A program made the translations under genes and the position numbers. From assembly GCA_029216955.1 (NCBI GenBank), contig JANAVB010004068.1, forward strand, positions 1-64,000: a stretch of DNA of 64,000 nucleotides, written 5' to 3'. Source of the DNA: Iris pallida. Its lineage: Eukaryota > Streptophyta > Magnoliopsida > Asparagales > Iridaceae. Position 1 is the stretch's first letter. Every line of letters starts with the position of its first letter. The notes beneath the pieces were generated by a model that was not told the DNA's origin, ran no database searches, and saw nothing but the letters and a program-made list of their open reading frames with translations. Below are positions 46,587 through 55,455 of the stretch, piece by piece.

Positions 46587-46736
46587 ACCGGGCGTACAGA
46601 GAGACGACATCGGAAAGCATCATCATTTGTTGGAGAATGAAATCTTGCAAAGAGCTACCGGGCGTACAGAGGAACGACATCGGAAAGCATCGCCATTATC
46701 AATCTCTTGTTGGAGAATGAAATGTTGCAAAAAGCT
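46587..46736. repeat. Tandem duplication of about 70-80 bp
   Basis: ACCGGGCGTACAGAG...CGACATCGGAAAGCATC starts at 46,587 and again at 46,657. Both copies end with TTGTTGGAGAATGAAAT and TTGCAAARAGCTA. The second copy has about 10 extra bases (ATTATCAATCTC region). Confidence 0.9.
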
Positions 46737-47132
46737 ATCTTCGGAAGAATGAGAATGAGAATGTATAAAACATTCTTTAACTCAGCTATTTATAAGGGTT
46801 TAAGAAACGGTTGGCGTGATTCTATTTCGGGAAAGATCCTACTAAAAAGGTGCTCGTGACCACAAGGCAGATGCCACGTATTGTTTTGTTTCTCTTGGAA
46901 ATGAACAACCATAGATGCAGTCAAAGGAGGTGTAGAACAATTCTATATACCAACAGATGAGATCAATATCAAGATTTTATTTATAAAAAAGGGAGTAGGC
47001 CCCTACAGATAAGTTGAAGAGTCGCAACACATAGACGACACTTCTACATAAAATATTATTTTTTCTTTCCTTCGTTAGGCTGACGAAGGGAGGCACCTAA
47101 GTCGTACATGTTGCGGATCCCGGAACGACGCA

Positions 47133-47321
47133 TCAGATTAAGGATACTTTTGCATCACCTGATCCTTCATACGCAGTTAGGGGACCACCATTTATACGAC
47201 CAAAGACTGCTGGAGTCAGTCCAAAGCACTCTATAAAGTTGCGTGCTCGTTCAACCTCCATCTCTATATCAATCCTGGAGCTCGGAGCCTCTTCTTTGTT
47301 AATCTCTTTCTTTGGTGCCAT
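47133..47321 (-). CDS. Antisense ORF 2 of B (62 aa)
   Basis: The ATG at 47,321 (context CTATCATGGCAC) opens MAPKKEINKEEAPSSRIDIE, followed by MEVERARNFIECFGLTPAVF and GRINGGPLTAYEGSGD, and ends at 47,133. It is highly charged at the N-terminus. It lies about 280 bp before the 3' LTR and runs against pol. A TATA-like TATATAAGGAG sits upstream on the - strand at about 47,362-47,372. It may be the first exon of an antisense gene that includes the other - strand frames; no domain is recognised. Confidence 0.45.
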   Translation of the reverse strand: MAPKKEINKEEAPSSRIDIEMEVERARNFIECFGLTPAVFGRINGGPLTAYEGSGDAKVSLI

Positions 47322-47588
47322 GATAGTATAAAGAGGAAAAGCAAGAATGAAGAATTTCTCCTTATATATACAACCAAATCAACTCTTCATATTCCTTATG
47401 GGAAACTGATCATTATTAATACAAACTCGGGGAGATGAAGAAGCATTCGAAAGTTTCAAAAGAAAATTCATTATGACGGTTAAGTATTGACCGACACCAT
47501 TTCCCGAATTTTTACGCTGACTGGTCAAATCTCGACTTTTACGCTTCTGTTCAAAGTGTTTCAAATTTTGAAGATATTTGAAAACTTT

Positions 47589-47599
47589 GAAGGGGGTCT
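47589..47599 (+). promoter_or_regulatory. Polypurine tract of B
   Basis: GAAGGGGGTCT lies directly before the 3' LTR start TGTAGGAGCG, where the plus-strand primer is expected. It is unlike the module shared by A, C, D and F. Confidence 0.7.
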
Positions 47600-48647
47600 T
47601 GTAGGAGCGTAAAAAGTGCTTCATAGAATGAGTCAAAGAGATAAAAGTATTCCACTCAACATGATCTATTTTTACAGGCTAATCGCTTTACGCCAGGGTC
47701 AAGTCGATGGTTTTACGCCTAAGACAGGCTAACCGCATTACGCTGGACAAAGCTGTCGAGTCTTGCATTTAATGTAAAGTCTGACATGAAGATTTAATGA
47801 TGGCATATACCACAGAATTCGAAGGGATTTGTTTTACACAGAGACCAATGTTGTCGTGTAGTATGTGGACTGAGCTATTTTACGCTCACAATATGGCTTC
47901 TTTATGCATGGAGACTGTATGAGTTTTTACGCTCAAAAGTTGACGTGTGCATAAAGTTTATTTGGGCTACTTTTACGCTCAAGGTGGTTTAACAACCACT
48001 TTACACGAGAAGTCCATGTCAGGGCTATTTTACGCCTAGTCTACTACTTTACGCTCAGAGTATATTTTGGGTTGTTTTTACGCCCTATTCTTCTTCACCA
48101 ATTTGGAACGTGGTTTTCCTACATGGCTTTCATGCCACACATCTCGAAGAACGTGTGTACGTGCATCCTATTCTTATTGAAATGATGGGACATGTGTCAA
48201 CATATGCAGAGGATGACTTCGATCATGGGTGGCAGTTATTAGCGTAAAGACAGAACTTTTGCTGAGTTTTTACGCACAAGAAGCCAAGTCTATAAATAGA
48301 CTTATTTTTCTCATATATCAGACAGAGAGAGAGGAGAGAATACATAGAGATCAGAGCCCAGAGACTTTGATTTTTTGGAGCATTCTTCTTCAACTTTTTT
48401 CCAGAACAGAGTGAAGCAAAGCAGGAAAGCATTCGGCCTCGCCATCAGTGCCCAAGTGCGTTAGTTCTTCCAACTGTTCATCTTCTAGCAGTGATCTTCA
48501 TCATCATCGTATGGTCCAAGGAACAAAGTGATCATTTACAGATCAGACTTCCATAGCAATACTTTCCAGAATCAAATTTGTACTTCTTGTACTTTTTTTC
48601 GTTTTATTTTCAAAAGCCGATTTCCAGGCATTTTGTTAAGTGAAACA
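47600..48647 (+). mobile_element. 3' LTR of B (1,048 bp)
   Basis: It starts TGTAGGAGCGTAAAAAG and ends TTAAGTGAAACA, followed by AATGG. It shows the empty site for S near 47,613. A clear TATA box (TATAAATA, 48,291-48,298) precedes the AGACAGAGAGAG stretch. Nine forward and two reverse TTTACGC copies are present, some at positions where the 5' LTR copy has decayed and the reverse (for example 47,878). Confidence 0.94.
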
Positions 48648-48652
48648 AATGG

Positions 48653-49486
48653 TCATAGCCGATAGGAAGGCTAGAGGAAGTTCTAGTATAACGGCTTCGT
48701 CCTTCTAAAATAGGTGAAGGCGAAAGAAATAGAGTTCGAAGGAGACGTTATCGAATACGAATACATGGTTCAAAGGCGACCGAATAATTCAAATGGAGTT
48801 GTCAAGGCAGTCGCGGATGGGATTCTAAAGGGCAAGTTTAGCTATGTCCCCATCCACGTAGAATAATAGACAAAAACGAACCAAAGTGCACTTGGTTGAT
48901 CAGACCATCATGCACCAGTTCTGATTAGACAATATGTTAGTGAGCGCGCTCAATAGCATAAGTCATGAACAAACTCGATAAATGGATGAGTTTGCAAAAA
49001 CTAGGCTACCTTAGCATCATTAGTCAAAATGGTAAATCCATAGGCACGAGAGATTAAGATTTGAAGAAGGTAGAATGATTCTAAGTCATACAGTCGTCCT
49101 ATAGTCTTCTTGTCCAAGTCCTTGGTTGGCTAAACGGGTTAGGTCCTCTAGATTCTAGGATCTAAATAAGCTTGCTAATATAGGTCACTTGGTCAATGGG
49201 GTTGCTAGTTCATAAGGCATTCTACCCAACTTAAAGATTTAAGGTAAGGGTGTTTTGGGATATCTAACTAGTAGGGTCGATCTCTAGCAAGCACGAAGGG
49301 AAGATAAGAATAATGATAGAAGGAATCAAGCAAGATGCAATCGATGAGTCGATCGAATATAGAATCGAGAAAAAAGGTCAAATATGTGGATGAGATCCTA
49401 GACTTCTAATCCTATTCGCAGGCTTGCTTGGTACGGTAAAGTAACCAAACAATTTATCATGACCTGCATGGGCCACCACAAAAACA
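48653..49486 (-). mobile_element. Element C internal region, right part
   Basis: It follows the AATGG duplicate of B. There is no coding frame of note on either strand. The segment 48,745-49,020 aligns with the interior of A (36,740-37,020). At the right end the - strand gives TGTTTTT and the block GTGGTGGCCCATGCAGGTC (complement of 49,461-49,479) next to the 5' LTR. Confidence 0.85.
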
Positions 49487-50863
49487 TGTAACGCCCCAGT
49501 CCCAAAATACGTAAGACTAAGAACGTAGACATGCCAGTTGTATTCATACGAAGTATACTCCAATATATGGAAACCTCATATGAATATATAAGCTGTAAAA
49601 TGCAGTAGAACCATAACTAATCTCATCTACGCAAAATAAATAAATAAAAGATATCATATAATCAACTATGAAATTGTCATTTTGTACATGTAGTTGGGCA
49701 GAGACAAATCCACTACCAACTATGAAAAGAAATACATGATATACAAAGAATGAAATTGGCGAGCGAAGCGAAGACGATCCAAAATGCAATCATCCTCGAA
49801 GAAATAGAGCGGATCACGACTAGAGCTAGAACACCTGCGAAAGACAATAGCACAACCTGACGAGATAACCAGGTCCTCAGAAGGACGTAACAAGACACAT
49901 AATATTATGCCATATAAACTGAATAAATATTGCTCAAATAAATAAGTCAATTGAATTTATAACATAGTCCAATACACACCTATTGAACGAGCGTACCATC
50001 CCCCAACCAAACAAGGACAGGAGATGGTAAACTAATTCACGATGACGTATCTTTCCATGCTAGGAATCCAATATGGTATCCGGACCCCAACAAGGTTCAA
50101 TACCTTCTCATCGAAGTAGTAAGTCACACCAACAACCAAACAAGGACAAGATGTGACGAACTAATCCGCGACAAGTTATTGTTCCAAGCCACGATCAGAT
50201 ACAAGTACCCAAACCAAAAGTACTCGTACCTAACGGATAAAGGTAGCCTACGTTCTAAGTGAAATATAGTTAAGAACAATCCTTCCTACGCATGGACCCT
50301 GGCTGAATAGGATCGACATATTCCCCCTTGGGCACCAGAGGCCCCATCATTAAGAGCATGACGTTCCGCAGAATCGTCAGTGGCCGTCAGTAATTATGGG
50401 TCATCAACTCCGTATCTCCAGCGGAGAGTCCGGGTCACAAGAAAAGTGCATCGAAGCCCATACGCTAAGGAATTGTCCTCCCCGCCCATTGCCTACTCTG
50501 TTGTATCCATAATAGTGACGTCTATAACCGCTAAGTCAAACTAAGCATGCAACCTCTATTAGCGGTTATTCCTATCGCACGGCTTGTACGTACTGGTGGC
50601 CAGCCAATCACGCACTTCCGTGTCCTACATGCGACACACAACTTCGTGTTACAACGTGTCAAGGCCAATAAATGCAACACACAAGGTGGTCCCTTAAGTC
50701 TAGGTTTAATGTGAGAAAAATAATATATAGCAGGAAATATAAATGAACAGTAAGTTCTAACAGGTTATGCCATGTATCACAGTTTATTTTACATAAAAAA
50801 ATAAATAATGCATGAAATATGAGCTAAAATAAATAGACAGCAAATTTCAAGGTGTCTTGCCTG
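49487..50863 (-). mobile_element. 5' LTR of C, first part
   Basis: It matches 16,790-18,170 almost base for base, including the stem-loop modules (49,994-50,029 and the following 130 bp). It stops at GCCTG (50,859-50,863), the target duplication of D, and resumes at 60,296 as predicted by the uninterrupted copy (TCTTGCCTGGTAGGACGCC at about 18,160). Confidence 0.93.
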
Positions 50864-51002
50864 TGTAATGCCTGTGGTTCGTATTACGTATTTCTGGAAT
50901 ACGTGTACATATTTATTGTATTGCATGATTTCCTTGCTTAATTTCCTCCGTGGGCTTGGTTTATTCTTGGTTTGGGTTGGCTTGGTTCGGTTTGGGATTG
51001 CT

Positions 51003-51023
51003 CTTGGTTCATCATGAACCAAG
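51003..51023. repeat. Palindrome CTTGGTTCAT-C-ATGAACCAAG
   Basis: Perfect 10-bp arms around one base, followed by a second palindrome GGGGTGAACCCC. It is conserved in the 3' LTR (58,627-58,647) and in S (23,817-23,837), so it is selected or very stable. It could be a dimeric factor-binding site in U3. Confidence 0.75.
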
Positions 51024-51547
51024 GGGTGAACCCCTACCTACCACCACCATCATATTTATTACCTATTTTTCTTCTCTCTCTCTTCATTAATCTTTTCTTC
51101 TTCTTCCATTTACTCCCTTCACCTACCAGAGAGAGAAGAGAGAGGTCTAGGCAAGTACAACTTGCTTCCACAAGAGAGCCCATTTTTATTGTTCCATTAG
51201 CTTCTTCTCTTGTTTCTAAGACACATTAGAACTTGTCATTTTCTATTTTGAGGCTTTAATTTTTATAGATCTAGAAACTAGTTATTTTCGGATTTTGGTG
51301 GTTTTGATCTATCAAACTTCTTTGTTTTTAAGTTTTGATGGTTCCATGTTGTAGAGAATTTTATTCTACCCAATTTGACCTTTGAAAAGTTGGATTTGGA
51401 CTTATTTTGACCAAGTTATGGACTTTTGAAGCCTTGGGTTCAACCATTGAGTTCCTGCTGATTTGGAGGAGACAGTGAGCAGTGTGTACGAGCTTTTTAG
51501 CTTGCACCATGAGCTGCACGTGCTCTTTAGCACAGCACAGTCTGCCT

Positions 51548-51785
51548 CATATGCTGCCTTTTGGAGGCGTATGTCTTGCATACGCTGCCTTGACAAGGAG
51601 TCGTATGGACCTCATACGCTGCCTTGACAAGGAGTCGTATGGACCTCATACGCTGCCTTGACAAGTAGGAGTCGTATGGACCTCATACGCTGCCTTGACA
51701 AGGAGTCGTATGGACCTCATACGCTGCCTTGAAGAGGAGTCGTATGGAGTACATACGCTGCCTTTTGGAAGCGTATGTCTTGCAT
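51548..51785. repeat. Tandem hairpin array, about 34-bp units
   Basis: Seven units of the type CATACGCTGCCTTG-A-CAAGGAGTCGTATG followed by GACCT. Each unit folds on itself: CATACG with CGTATG and CCTTG with CAAGG around a 3x3 internal mismatch. The first and last units are variants with CCTTTTGGARGC. The 3' LTR has the matching array at about 59,170-59,405. Confidence 0.85.
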
Positions 51786-51786
51786 A

Positions 51787-52030
51787 ACCTGACTTGAGCG
51801 CAGCCTGACCTGAGCGTAGCCTGACCTGAGCGTAGCCTGACTTGAGCGTAGCCTGACCTGAGCGTAGCCTGACTTGAGCGTAGCCTGACCTGAGCGTAGC
51901 CTGACTTGAGCGTAGCCTGACCTGAGCGTAGCCTGACTTGAGCGTAGCCTGACCTGAGCGTAGCCTGACCTGAGCGTAGCCTGACCTGAGCGCAGCCTGA
52001 CTTGAGCGCAGTCTGACTCAGGCGCAACCT
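51787..52030. repeat. 16-bp tandem array (CCTGACYTGAGCGTAG)
   Basis: Fourteen clear units plus one or two degenerate ones. The Y position mostly alternates T and C, suggesting a 32-bp higher-order unit. The 3' LTR has twelve clear units at about 59,411-59,605. Open frames through it (for example 51,683-52,045, - strand) are repeat translation, not protein. Confidence 0.93.
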
Positions 52031-52763
52031 GATGTTTAGGCGCAACTGGACCTGACCCTACTTATCCTGAACTTGATAATCACAAATTTACTTGATATGT
52101 TTAGAATTGATAATTGAGCATGATGTGCTAGTGACCCGTAGTGGTGCACTCCTGACATAATAACCTGACATGACCTGATAGTGGCCCGTCGTGGCGCACT
52201 CCTGACAAGTATACTTGGTATGATAACCTGACATGATTATCTCGAATAGCTGTTGCGACGGCTACCTGACATGACATGACCTGTATAATTAATCTGGACA
52301 CCGTGGGCGATTGTGTTTGTATAAATAAACCAGTCCTGTCTTGCATCATGTCTAGGACAGGGACTCCTGAGTACCACGGTCAGGAGTACCTTAAAATGGA
52401 CTAAGGCTAATAACTAGATTAATACATTAGTCATGACGAGATTTCCCAGCTACAGGCAATCCGTTACCTGGGCACGCCTTGGGATCTGTAGCCTGCCGTC
52501 GAATAATCTCACTGCATCTTTCAACCCGGGTAACCTGGATAGTCTGTAGGGCTTGTGGCTGTGGAATAATCTCACTGCATCTTGTTAGTAATTAGGCTTG
52601 TGACAACCCTAGTTAGTTAAAGTATCAAGCCGTAATTCTTGCTTGGCCGTGAAGTAATTGGACGGAGTCTAACCAGTCTAGTCTTGCCCTGATCCTGTTC
52701 CAGATTATTGAATGACCAGAATGCTTGTATTTATTTACCGATAAATGGTGAGAATTCTAAGTT

Positions 52764-52833
52764 CTGTTCAGACGAAGGGTTACAACCCCGGTCCTTGTTT
52801 GGTTTACGGGTTGTAACCTGGTTATCTGAATAG
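52764..52833. other. Stem-loop in the 5' LTR of D
   Basis: GGTTACAACCC (52,778-52,788) pairs with GGGTTGTAACC (52,808-52,818). The outer arms CTGTTCAGA (52,764-52,772) and TCTGAATAG (52,825-52,833) pair with one G-U. The loop holds GGTCCTTGTTTGGTTT. It is deleted from the 3' LTR. Confidence 0.8.
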
Positions 52834-53512
52834 TTCCATGGTTACCTCGTCGTATATCATCCTGGTGTATTTCTTTATTTCCAGTTCTTATTTTATTTAT
52901 ATCTTGTGCTGATTGCTGGTTTAGTTCTTAAGTGAAGCCTCCTTTGTGGCACTTGCTCTTTCTGGGGTCTGACCCAGCTGGTTTTGTATGGCCAGATTTC
53001 AGAGCAGCTACCGAGGATCTACCGACCTTCCAGCCAGATGGTGGCCACTAGACGGAACTCTGGCAACGAGTGGGTTATTTTGGCTCTCCCACTCTATTGT
53101 AAAAATATTCTTTTGAGGCGTTTAGCCGACGAGAACCTGTTTAGCTCGATTGCACTTACTTACTGTCTGTCTACGGGCTGTAACATGATTAACAGATCCT
53201 AGGGTTGATCATGTATGACTAAACTCTTGCTAGTCCTGACATTTTGTAACGACTAGCTTCATGATCAACTGAATATGTAATGTTTGGGACGCCTTACTAT
53301 TGTATATTTAATGATCATACTTCTTGTAACCTTTATTTACTTGCTTGTGATTGAGACACTAGGCTTGTTCATGACCTTAAGAGACTGTTGGCTTGTAGAT
53401 AAACCCTCATGTATCTAGACAGCCGTGACCATATAGCGAGATAGTCTATTTCATATACGTAGCTGGCTATGTCTACCCCCGCTCTCCAGTATTCTGGTTC
53501 TGGGGCGTGACA

Positions 53513-53699
53513 TGGTTTAAGTGGTGGCCCATGCAGGTCTTGTAAATCAAGATATGTGAGGGTTTACCGAATAGATGTCTCAATCAGTATTCGTCCTTGA
53601 TCTCGGCTCGTATCTTCTGAATCCCTGGATTCTTGTCCTGATCATATGCTTGTATCGTTGGTCTGTCCTGGTCCTTCCTTATTGTTCCCTATGTCGTCT
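53513..53699 (+). promoter_or_regulatory. Priming-end block and leader of D
   Basis: TGGTTTAA follows the LTR, then GTGGTGGCCCATGCAGGTC at 53,521-53,539. The leader to about 53,690 matches that of G, including GTGAGGGTTTACC and GTCTCAATCAG. The tRNA used as primer could not be assigned. Confidence 0.7.
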
Positions 53700-54830
53700 T
53701 CTTCAGCGGCATTGTTCGTGGTCCTACCAACCAGCAAGGCGGAGCACCTCCCGCGGACCAGCAGCAACCTGGAGACCAAGCCCAGCATTTCGGAGTAGCC
53801 TCCAGAGTCGTGCCTTCTGGCGGAGAGCCACCAGTCCAGCCAGTTCAACCTGTAGAACATGATGACGGCACTTTGGTAGGACTCGTCAGGACCTTGATAG
53901 CTTCCTAAGACCGGCGTGGAGATGCCTTGCACCAGGCAGACGGATGCTTTGACCCGGGGTGGTCAGGGTAACAGCGCGGCCAACAGCTTCAAGCGCTTGA
54001 TCCCTCAATTCTTCGATGGTAGTGAAGATGCTATCGCAGCAGATGCATGGCTTCAGGACACAGAGGTAATTCTAGAAGCAGCCAGGACCCCAGAGAACGA
54101 GAAGGTGGCCGTTATGCGCCTGCAGTTGTTAGATCTTGCCCGCAGCTGGTGGGTAGCGCAGGTCGTTGGATTAGCAGCACCATTGCTTGGGCAGTATTCA
54201 GAGAGAGATTCCAGACCAAGTATTTCGATGCCGTGGCTCGGTATGATCTGCAGACGAGGTTTACCAATCTGAAGCAAGGAGGCAGGACGGTCGACGGATA
54301 TGCGGTCGAGTTTTCCAGACTCAGCCGGTTGCTCCTACTTTGGTGGCAACCGAGTATGATAGAGCCCAGCGGTTCCAGCAGGGACTTCACCTGGAGATCT
54401 TGTTGGCAGTTGAGCAGTTTGAGCATCAGACTTTTGATGCAGTCTTTAGAGCAGCCCGAAGGCATGAGTATACCTCCCAGAGGATTATGGATAGGGCCGG
54501 AGGTCGGAAGAGATCTCACGGCCAGATGAATCAGTCTTCAGTACCGGCCCGGCAGCCAGGGCTTTGACTATTGAAGCTCCGAGGCGAGCGGCCTCAGTAA
54601 CGTCGGTTCAGCATTCAACTCCGATGCACCCTCAGCAGCAGAAGCAGAAGCAATCTTCCGCAGTAGGTTATTCTCATTGTGGGAAGCCAGGCCATGTGGT
54701 GGCAGAATGTCGCAGGGCACAGGGATTGTGTCTGGCTTGTGGAGCACCAGACCATAGGGTTGGATCCTGCCGAATAGGGGTGGTTCATCATCGTCCAACC
54801 TTTCTAGCTCTTCGGTGAGAGGACCAGCTC
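53700..54830 (+). pseudogene. gag of D
   Basis: The N-terminus is Gln/Pro-rich (GGAPPADQQQPGDQAQHFGV). The capsid domain reads RLIPQFFDGSEDAIAADAWL, MRLQLLDLARSWW, then in another frame FQTKYFDAVARYDLQTRFTN, then EYDRAQRFQQGLHLEILLAV and AARRHEYTSQRIMDRAGG. Two frameshifts and one stop (TAA near 53,907) interrupt it. At about 54,660-54,770 the first zinc knuckle has lost its first Cys (YSHCGKPGHVVAEC) and the second is intact (CLACGAPDHRVGSC). The product would form the particle. Confidence 0.88.
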
Positions 54831-54979
54831 CGGTCCAGCAGTAGCAGTATCCATTGCCGAGGCCCTTGACGCCTCAGACCCATGTGTTCCAGCAGCAGAA
54901 CCCCCAGTAGTATGCACAGTCCAAGCCCAGAGTCAGAGCAGGCAGCGAGGATTTCAGAGGGGACCAGCACCCCAAGGGC

Positions 54980-55455
54980 ACGGTCAGGCTATGGTGATGA
55001 CCGTAGAGGAAGGATTGGCACCAGGAGAGGTAGTGGCAGGTACTGTACTCCTTTCAGCTTCAGTTTTATTTGATTCTGGTGCATCGCATTCATTTATGTC
55101 TGCACGATTCGCGACACGGATAGGACTGGAGTCTGAGTCATTATCAGTAAGGCTCAATATACTTACTGGTAACGGACTTGTGGGTGTAGATAGAGTGTTT
55201 TCCTCGTGTCGGATCGTAGTTAACGGTAGAGAATTCCCCGCTAGATGATAGAGTTCCCGATGGCCGATTATGATGTGGTCCTAGGGATGGATTGGTTGAG
55301 GAACCAGTATGCTAGGATAGACTGCCACATTGGCAGGATTATTTTAGCATTCTAGGAGAGCCGGAGTTTTCTTTCTCCGAGGCGAAGTTGAGTCATCTCC
55401 TCCAGTATTGCGGATGGAAGTAGCAGCAGTTCAGTTGCCCAGGATAGACTAGGAG
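54980..55455 (+). pseudogene. Protease of D
   Basis: The active site Asp-Ser-Gly-Ala-Ser is at 55,072-55,086 within VLFDSGASHSFMSARFATRI. It continues RVFSSCRIVVNGREFPAR, a stop/frameshift at 55,246, then MADYDVVLGMDWLRNQYAR, AYRAGVFFLR-type shifted sequence and a TAG at about 55,450. Catalytic residues are intact, unlike in G. Confidence 0.85.

Larger units (their letters stand above)
45035..47132. other. B region between antisense ORFs, mostly non-coding
   Basis: No confident gene. A - strand frame at 46,263-46,063 has protein-like composition but begins at GTG; it could be a further exon or remnant. TTTACGC motifs cluster at 46,294-46,420. Two copies of a GGCGAC-containing stretch flank 45,800-45,920. 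The region has the repeats listed separately. Confidence 0.5.
21177..48647 (+). mobile_element. Element B: Tat/Ogre-type Ty3/gypsy, with nested S and A
   Basis: LTRs starting TGTAGGAGCGTAAAAAG lie at 21,177 and 47,600 and end GTGAAACA at 25,030 and 48,647. AATGG is duplicated on both sides. Inside are a TGGCGACTCTGCTGGGGA primer site, an upstream ORF, gag, protease, RT, RNase H, a second RNase H-like domain, integrase, two antisense ORFs and a purine tract. A second RNase H, an upstream ORF and extra ORFs after pol are known traits of the plant Tat/Ogre group. Without S (2.8 kb) and A (10.7 kb) B is about 14 kb. Stops and frameshifts show it is no longer autonomous. Confidence 0.93.
50864..53512 (+). 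mobile_element. 5' LTR of D
   Basis: The TG...CA ends are intact. In order it has a GGTTCATC palindrome, a CT-rich leader, the hairpin array (51,548-51,785), the 16-bp array (51,787-52,030), the stem-loop (52,764-52,833) and a conserved end shared with G and S. Compared with S it lacks a segment near 52,501, with an 18-base filler copied from nearby, and about 75 bp near 52,065. Confidence 0.93.

Noticed and set aside
51548..52030. CRISPR-like regular repeats
   Set aside because: Plant DNA in an LTR, no unique spacers between repeats, no cas genes. It is a tandem array.
51683..52045. 120-codon frame with SGYAQVRLR repeats
   Set aside because: It is the translation of the 16-bp array; 48 bp equals 16 codons, which keeps the frame open without selection.
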